A stretch of 64,000 nucleotides of DNA from Bimastos eiseni (Eukaryota > Annelida > Clitellata > Crassiclitellata > Lumbricidae), in the NCBI GenBank assembly GCA_959347315.1, contig OY365810.1, forward strand, positions 14,129,961-14,193,960, written 5' to 3'. The notes beneath the pieces are model-generated. The model did no database searches and had not been told where the DNA came from. It worked only from the letters and a program-made list of their open reading frames with translations. This document shows, piece after piece, positions 35,321-64,000 of the stretch; the stretch's first letter is position 1; every line of letters begins with the position of its first letter. The position numbers and the translations under genes were made by a program.

Positions 35321-35690
35321 AAAGAAAACGCTTGACTGAAATTGATACCGGCAGCAGACTATTCAGAGGCGATCGCAGCGTGACAGATATACAAATAGGA
35401 AGGAAAGTCTTTAAGCAAGGAAGATATGCAGGTGAGATCCCCACAAGAATAATACTCCTGACTGTTGGGGAAAGGTCATTCCATAGTGAGGGACCAACTA
35501 GCAAAAGCCTGGTACTGGGAAAAAGAAGTTCATAACCTAGGTACAAGAAGATTAAGACGGTCAGTAGAATAAAGAGGGCGAGAAGAGCTAGCAGAGAGTG
35601 GCTTACATATTAACTCACGATGCTGGAGAAACTGCAGCCCTTCCTCAGTCTGATTCAAATCCTCATAAGGATCTGTTTGTTGACCTTTTA
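35316..35690 (-). mobile_element. Second minus-strand LINE (CR1/L2-like) C-terminal fragment
   Basis: The minus strand encodes SRPLYSTDRLNLLVPRL, TRLLLVGPSLWNDLSPTVRS and CLKTFL: the VGPSLWN...LKTFL end of CR1/L2-type LINE proteins. It abuts the YADD-containing remnant, so two retroelements or a rearranged one lie back to back. Confidence 0.75.
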
Positions 35691-35869
35691 ACCTTTTGAC
35701 TCCTTATCAGTCAATGCCCCTTTCCATATGTCTTCTGGCAGTGTCCTATTTGCTGGGGGCTGGGAGTCAAGGGTGTTGGACCCCAGCTTCAGCTGCAAGG
35801 CATTAGTATAGTGCAGAATTATTAAGATTCCCCGAAGTTCTCATTAGCCACCCCCCTGCCAGGGATGTG

Positions 35870-35970
35870 GTCTCGAGACCACGGTCTTGGTCTTGGACGT
35901 CAAGAGCTTGGTCTTGGACCTCTCAGTCTTGGCCTCGGTCTTGGTCTTGAGTTTTTGGTCTTGTGCCCAC
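35870..35970. repeat. GGTCTTGGTCTTGG-type degenerate array with palindrome
   Basis: GGTCTCGAGACC (self-complementary) followed by six or seven degenerate copies of CTTGGTCTTGGAC. Confidence 0.75.
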
Positions 35971-36110
35971 CATTGCCCTCTGCTTCCTTTTTGACAAATC
36001 GAGCCCTGTCTAAACCCTAAAGGACATAATCTTCCATACTTAATTTTCTGTCTTTATAATTATTTACTATCTTTGTAGTTTGTAGTATAATAACAGCTGT
36101 GAAGTGAAAG

Positions 36111-36915
36111 TAGGGGTTTAGAGTGCAAATATAATATTGGTAGAGGTTTAGAGTGCAAATATAATATTGGTAGAGGTTTAGAGTGCAAATATAATATTGG
36201 TAGAGGTTTAGAGTGCAAATATAATATTGGTAGAGGTTTAGAGTGCAAATATAATATTGGTAGAGGTTTAGAGTGCAAATATAATATTGGTAGAGGTTTA
36301 GAGTGCAAATATAATATTGGTAGGGGTTTAGAGTGCAAATATAATATTGGTAGAGGTTTAGAGTGCAAATATAATATTGGTAGGGGTTTAGAGTGCAAAT
36401 ATAATATTGGTAGGGGTTTTGAGTGCAAATATAATATTGGTAGGGGTTTAGAGTGCAAATATAATATTGGTAGGGGTTTAGAGTGCAAATATAATATTGG
36501 TAGGGGTTTAGAGTGCAAATATAATATTGGTAGGGGTTTTGAGTGCAAATATAATATTGGTAGGGGTTTAGAGTGCAAATATAATATTGGTAGGGGTTTA
36601 GAGTGCAAATATAATATTGGTAGGGGTTTAGAGTGCAAATATAATATTGGTAGGGGTTTAGAGTGCAAATATAATATTGGTAGGGGTTTAGAGTGCAAAT
36701 ATAATATTGGTAGGGGTTTAGAGTGCAAATATAATATTGGTAGGGGTTTTGAGTGCAAATATAATATTGGTAGGGGTTTAGAGTGCAAATATAATATTGG
36801 TAGGGGTTTAGAGTGCAAATATAATATTGGTAGGGGTTTAGAGTGCAAATATAATATTGGTAGGGGTTTAGAGTGCAAATATAATATTGGTAGGGGCTTA
36901 TAGTGCAAATAAAAT
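36111..36915. repeat. 30-bp minisatellite, 26 full copies
   Basis: The unit TAGGGGTTTAGAGTGCAAAT plus ATAATATTGG is repeated exactly in 30-bp register from 36111 to 36890, with a decayed partial copy after. The minus strand stays open as a 10-residue period (SKPLPILYLH) because 30 is a multiple of 3. There is no evidence that it is translated. Variants are ordered: early units carry TAGAGG, later ones TAGGGG, and a few end TTTT. Confidence 0.98.
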
Positions 36916-37764
36916 GTTTGTTATGTATAGTTTTCTTATAGTTTATAATAATCCGCCCGTTTCATCTAACACACTTAAGATTTAACTCTCAGACTTGATT
37001 GATATCACTTGGCATCATCACAGCTTGTGTCAGTAACAGCAATATAATTTCAATCTTTAAACTAATTTTCCAGTTTTTATCTGGAAAGCGATTAATCTCC
37101 AACATGACTCGTGCTGAGTAACATTCATGCTTTGTCAGTAAACGGAGCTGGTTCGTTCTGAGGTGCGAACAAGGGCTGGCTAAGCCCCGAGTAGTCCTCT
37201 TCATTGTGCTACAAACTCAATTTGTAGTAATCAATTGCAATTTAGATTTGGATGACCTTTCAGGCTGTTTTTGTGTATTTTGACCTCCGCTGTTGAACAG
37301 TTAATCGGCTCAATTACCGTAATGGCCGTGTAAGGTTGACTCATTATCTTTCTATATGAATAGCAGTTGGATATGGAGCGAGAGGGCTAAGAGTCCCTGG
37401 CTTTGGTGCCATCCCATCCAATTGGTGTGCTTGGCTGGTGGCAGCCATTTCCCTATAATGCTGGTCAATGCTTTGTAGAGAGCCCAGTGTGCATGGCCTG
37501 TGTTGGAGCAGGCAATGCCATTCATTGTGTAGGTACTCCAGATGATGAGGCTAAACGAAATTGATAAAAAAATCAAACAGCTGAGTGCAGTTGACAGTTT
37601 AAGTTTTCATTGTGTCTTCTGATATCTTTATGTCAGTGGAATTCTAAAGAAAAGGAATATCAAACACTCTTTGCAGTCATTCTCTGAAAATTTGGAGACA
37701 GTTTTCACAGTAACCGCAAAGGTGATATTATGCCAATTACAAGGAATCATAGAGGTAATTATTA

Positions 37765-37855
37765 TAGCACTGGTGAATAAGCTGGTCTCCATGCTATGGC
37801 TTTTGCAGGTGCTGAAAATTTCTTGAAGGGGATTGACATTAACAGCAATTATTGA
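37765..37855 (+). repeat. Dispersed repeat, copy 2
   Basis: Matches the copy at 28118 over about 70 bp, including an identical 19-base GGTGAATAAGCTGGTCTCC. Confidence 0.7.
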
Positions 37856-38317
37856 AGTTGATTAAATCTGCAACAATGATCAGGTTTTGCACGTGTCGAC
37901 CTACGCACTGGAATTTTGAGCATGCAAGAAATGGCTCATGGAACTTTGTCAAGAACTGGGGTATGAAATTTCTGTGGAGACTTCACATGGCTTGCCTTTT
38001 GATATTGAGGCATAACAGTACTGAAGAATAAAGACTTATTCGCCTTTCATAAAGGTGTTGGTTATTACGTTTTGAGCAAACACGAAATGTGCATGTTCAT
38101 TCTGTGAAACGTTGTAGTTGCCAGGACTGTTGCTATCGCTTTGATAATGTCATGACCGTTGAAGATGCTAATGATTTTCAACCCAGATTGTAGCAAGCAA
38201 AGAAATCAGTAGTCATTGCCCCATGTTTGGCTTGCAATAAAGACAGAGAGAAGCAGACAGAGAGAGAAAGTGAGAAGCATAATTAGCGTAATTTCCTACT
38301 GGGGATCAACTGTCGCG

Positions 38318-62125
<23,808 letters not shown>

Positions 62126-62235
62126 ACACGGAACCGGAAGACAGAGTAAAACCTCTCTATTGAGTCTTCATGCTACATGGAAAATGAAAGATCGACAGTT
62201 TTGAGAGAAACATTGAACGAACTCTGAGGCCCAAA

Positions 62236-62408
62236 CAGGGCTGTACCGAGCTATAATTGCGCCCTATGCATAGCATCAATTTGGCGCCCCCACATTTTGA
62301 AAATAGTGCATCTTATGGAATAATAAGTAGTTCCATCCTGAAATTTGCGCCCTTTCCGCATTTGCGCCCTTGACCTAGGCCCCGCTGGCCCCCCTCGGTA
62401 TGGCCCTG
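62236..62408. mobile_element. hAT-type MITE with 8-bp target duplication
   Basis: Ends CAGGGCTGTACCGAG and, inverted, CAGGGCCATACCGAG (13 of 15 match). The flanks are GGCCCAAA (62228-62235) and GGCACAAA (62409-62416), 7 of 8 identical. CAGGG-type termini and 8-bp duplications are the hAT pattern. It is 173 bp and non-coding, about 110 bp after the RTK stop, so it probably lies in the 3' UTR. Confidence 0.8.
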
Positions 62409-62416
62409 GGCACAAA

Positions 62417-63284
62417 TTGCAAGAATGGAAATATTGAGAGTTGTTCTTGATATATTGACAGATGGACAATATATGTTCTTTTGTGTGTAATTATTGAGTT
62501 GTCATGAGAGAAGGGCAAAATTATTGTCCTCTAAGTGTCTAACCTAAACAAATTCAGTTTTAATGGTAACATAGTAACCTAGTGATAAGCATGTTAACTG
62601 TCAACACATAGGTTAGAAGTAAGGTAATATCCATGCAAAAACTGACTACATTTCAAGATGTTTGCTAGTGCCTTGAACTTTGCTATTAACCAAGTAGATG
62701 ATGTTTGTTGTGTGTATATGTTGCCAGTTGCAGATTAGGCAGCGAGGACTGGCCTTGTCTTGGTCTACATAACTACAATTTCATTGCAAGAGTATAGTAA
62801 AAGTTGCTAGGAAGCCAATGTAGCTCATGGTTAAGTGTTAAGGCATACCTAACAGCTGACTCAGTGTTGCTTTGAAGGACATATCTTAATCAATCAATGC
62901 CTTATGTATTATCATAGCAGTGCTATAAGTTATAGATAATTTTGATGTTTCTTAATTCACAGAGATTCACTGTTAATTATTTATGTTTTTATTAGCAAAT
63001 TTTAGGGAACTAAAGTTGATGGAGAACACTCCAAAGACTCAATCAAAGCCAGTTTTGAAAATGTCTCTTAGCATAAGCATGTAATTATTGCACCACATTT
63101 ATAAAGTTTCAAGAGTTGCCACTTTGCTATTAGAAACCCAAATGGGCGAATGGAAGTCATGGCTATTGGATGCAGGGTGTGATTTCGGAGCAGCTCTGTG
63201 GAAATAGAAGAGCAGGGGTGAAATGTATGAAATATCTTCAGGGAGGGATGGTCTGATATGGTGCCAGTCATAATTTTTTTACCA
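62417..63284. other. RTK 3' flank, nothing specific seen
   Basis: No exon or element was recognised apart from a possible decayed tRNA-like head at about 62572 (AACCTAGTGATAAGCATG). No clear AATAAA follows the stop codon closely. Confidence 0.35.
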
Positions 63285-63480
63285 CTAGTCATTGGGTGCA
63301 TAAGGTAATGGATGACACTGGTGTGCAATCTGAGGAACCTTCGATTCCCATATCCTCTGAAAGATTGACTAGTAGTTCTTCTTTCACTAGGTGGAGGTTT
63401 TGGTTAAATTATACGTGTAACGTAATGGAGCCTTGCATGGCTGCTGACTGTTAAATTCGACTTCTGTAATAATTTGTCAT
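63285..63480 (+). mobile_element. SINE family 2, copy 3
   Basis: GACACTGGTGTGCAATCTGA, CCTTCGATTCCCATATCC, then TCACTAGGTGGAGGTTTTGG, TTAAATTATACGTG. This is parallel to the 61055 copy (GGCGGTGGCATTGGTTAAAT). Confidence 0.5.
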
Positions 63481-64000
63481 CATTCTTTATGTTTATAAGC
63501 ATACTTTGGCTTGTCAGTTTTAAATTAGCCAAAAATTATTATTATTATTACCCTTCACAACTTATATAGGTTTAAGTTTATCACAGCTGTTGGAATATTC
63601 AACTTATCGGGTGTAATAATGTAATAACTAATGCATGTTTATGTTCGCTATGTGTAAAATTACATTTAATTTAGCAGAGAGCGTCAGAGTTAACCTTTTA
63701 TACAAATCATATTCCAAACGATACATGGTTTCTCGTATGCACTTCAAATGTGAAGCACGTCGTAGTTCTCTTTATGATTTCAAATGTTTTGTAGTAATGT
63801 ATTTATGTATCACCAAAATGGTCTTCAGTTTTCTTTGACTGTCATATTTTGTTTCAGTGGTTTCAATGACCATTTCAAATATTGAATAAGTATAAATGGG
63901 TGCCCAGCACTTTCAAATGCAATTTCTTTCATGAGAGTGCCTTTAGAAAACCTGGAGGGCTTGAAATCCGAGCTTGATAATTACATAATTGTTTTAAATG

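Larger units (their letters stand above)
31547..38317. other. Intergenic region between ABCA and RTK genes
   Basis: No host gene seen. It holds the LINE remnants at 32060, 34558 and 35316, the MITE/LINE fragment at 33715, the GGTCTT array, the 30-bp minisatellite and the short repeat at 37765. The stretches 32400-33700, 33900-34550 and 36920-37760 show nothing I can name. The ABCA polyadenylation site was not located. The RTK transcription start should lie shortly before 38318. Confidence 0.6.

Noticed and set aside
36060..36908. 282-codon minus-strand protein with a 10-residue repeat
   Set aside because: It is produced by a 30-bp minisatellite with no promoter, homology or transcript evidence. 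Kept only as a repeat.

Overview
This is animal nuclear DNA: AT-rich, with long introns, GT-AG splice sites and heavy loads of transposon debris and simple repeats. It holds the 3' part of one gene and the whole coding region of a second, both on the + strand. The two protein families are exclusive to, or typical of, metazoans. The mix of LINE, SINE, hAT, Tc1/mariner and Helitron-like debris suggests an invertebrate with a repeat-rich genome. I cannot name the phylum from this window.

Region 1 (1761-31546): the last 15 exons of an ABCA-subfamily (ABC1-type) full transporter. The order is end of TMD1, NBD1, linker, TMD2, NBD2, C-terminal domain. All 15 exons join in frame (1331 codons plus stop), and the first TMD1 exons must lie upstream of base 1. 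Both nucleotide-binding domains have substitutions in motifs that are usually invariant. NBD1 has Lys to Gln in Walker A, Gln to Ser in the Q-loop, Gly to His in the signature and Glu to Asp after Walker B. NBD2 has Gly to Glu in the signature, a changed D-loop and His to Asn in the H-loop. The reading frame is nevertheless intact. The intron after the NBD2 H-loop codon appears to use a GC donor.

Region 2 (31547-38317): intergenic. It holds minus-strand LINE remnants with a YADD-type reverse transcriptase motif, a + strand LINE remnant, a GGTCTT-rich repeat and a 26-copy 30-bp minisatellite.

Region 3 (38318-62125): a 20-exon receptor tyrosine kinase. It has a signal peptide, an FN3-like module, five Ig domains, one transmembrane helix and a kinase most like the MET/AXL group. 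All 20 exons join in frame (1074 codons plus stop). Catalytic residues are present. One Ig exon is preceded by a 19-bp tandem repeat that makes three consecutive acceptor sites, and only the last keeps the frame.

Region 4 (62126-64000): 3' flank, with an hAT-type MITE and SINE-like copies.

The introns contain several elements with clear boundaries: an hAT-type MITE with a perfect 8-bp target duplication, two related Tc1/mariner elements in opposite orientation, a 627-bp foldback element, a Helitron-like insert and two copies of a tRNA-headed SINE. The two genes face the same way, 6.8 kb apart. Nothing in the sequence links their functions.
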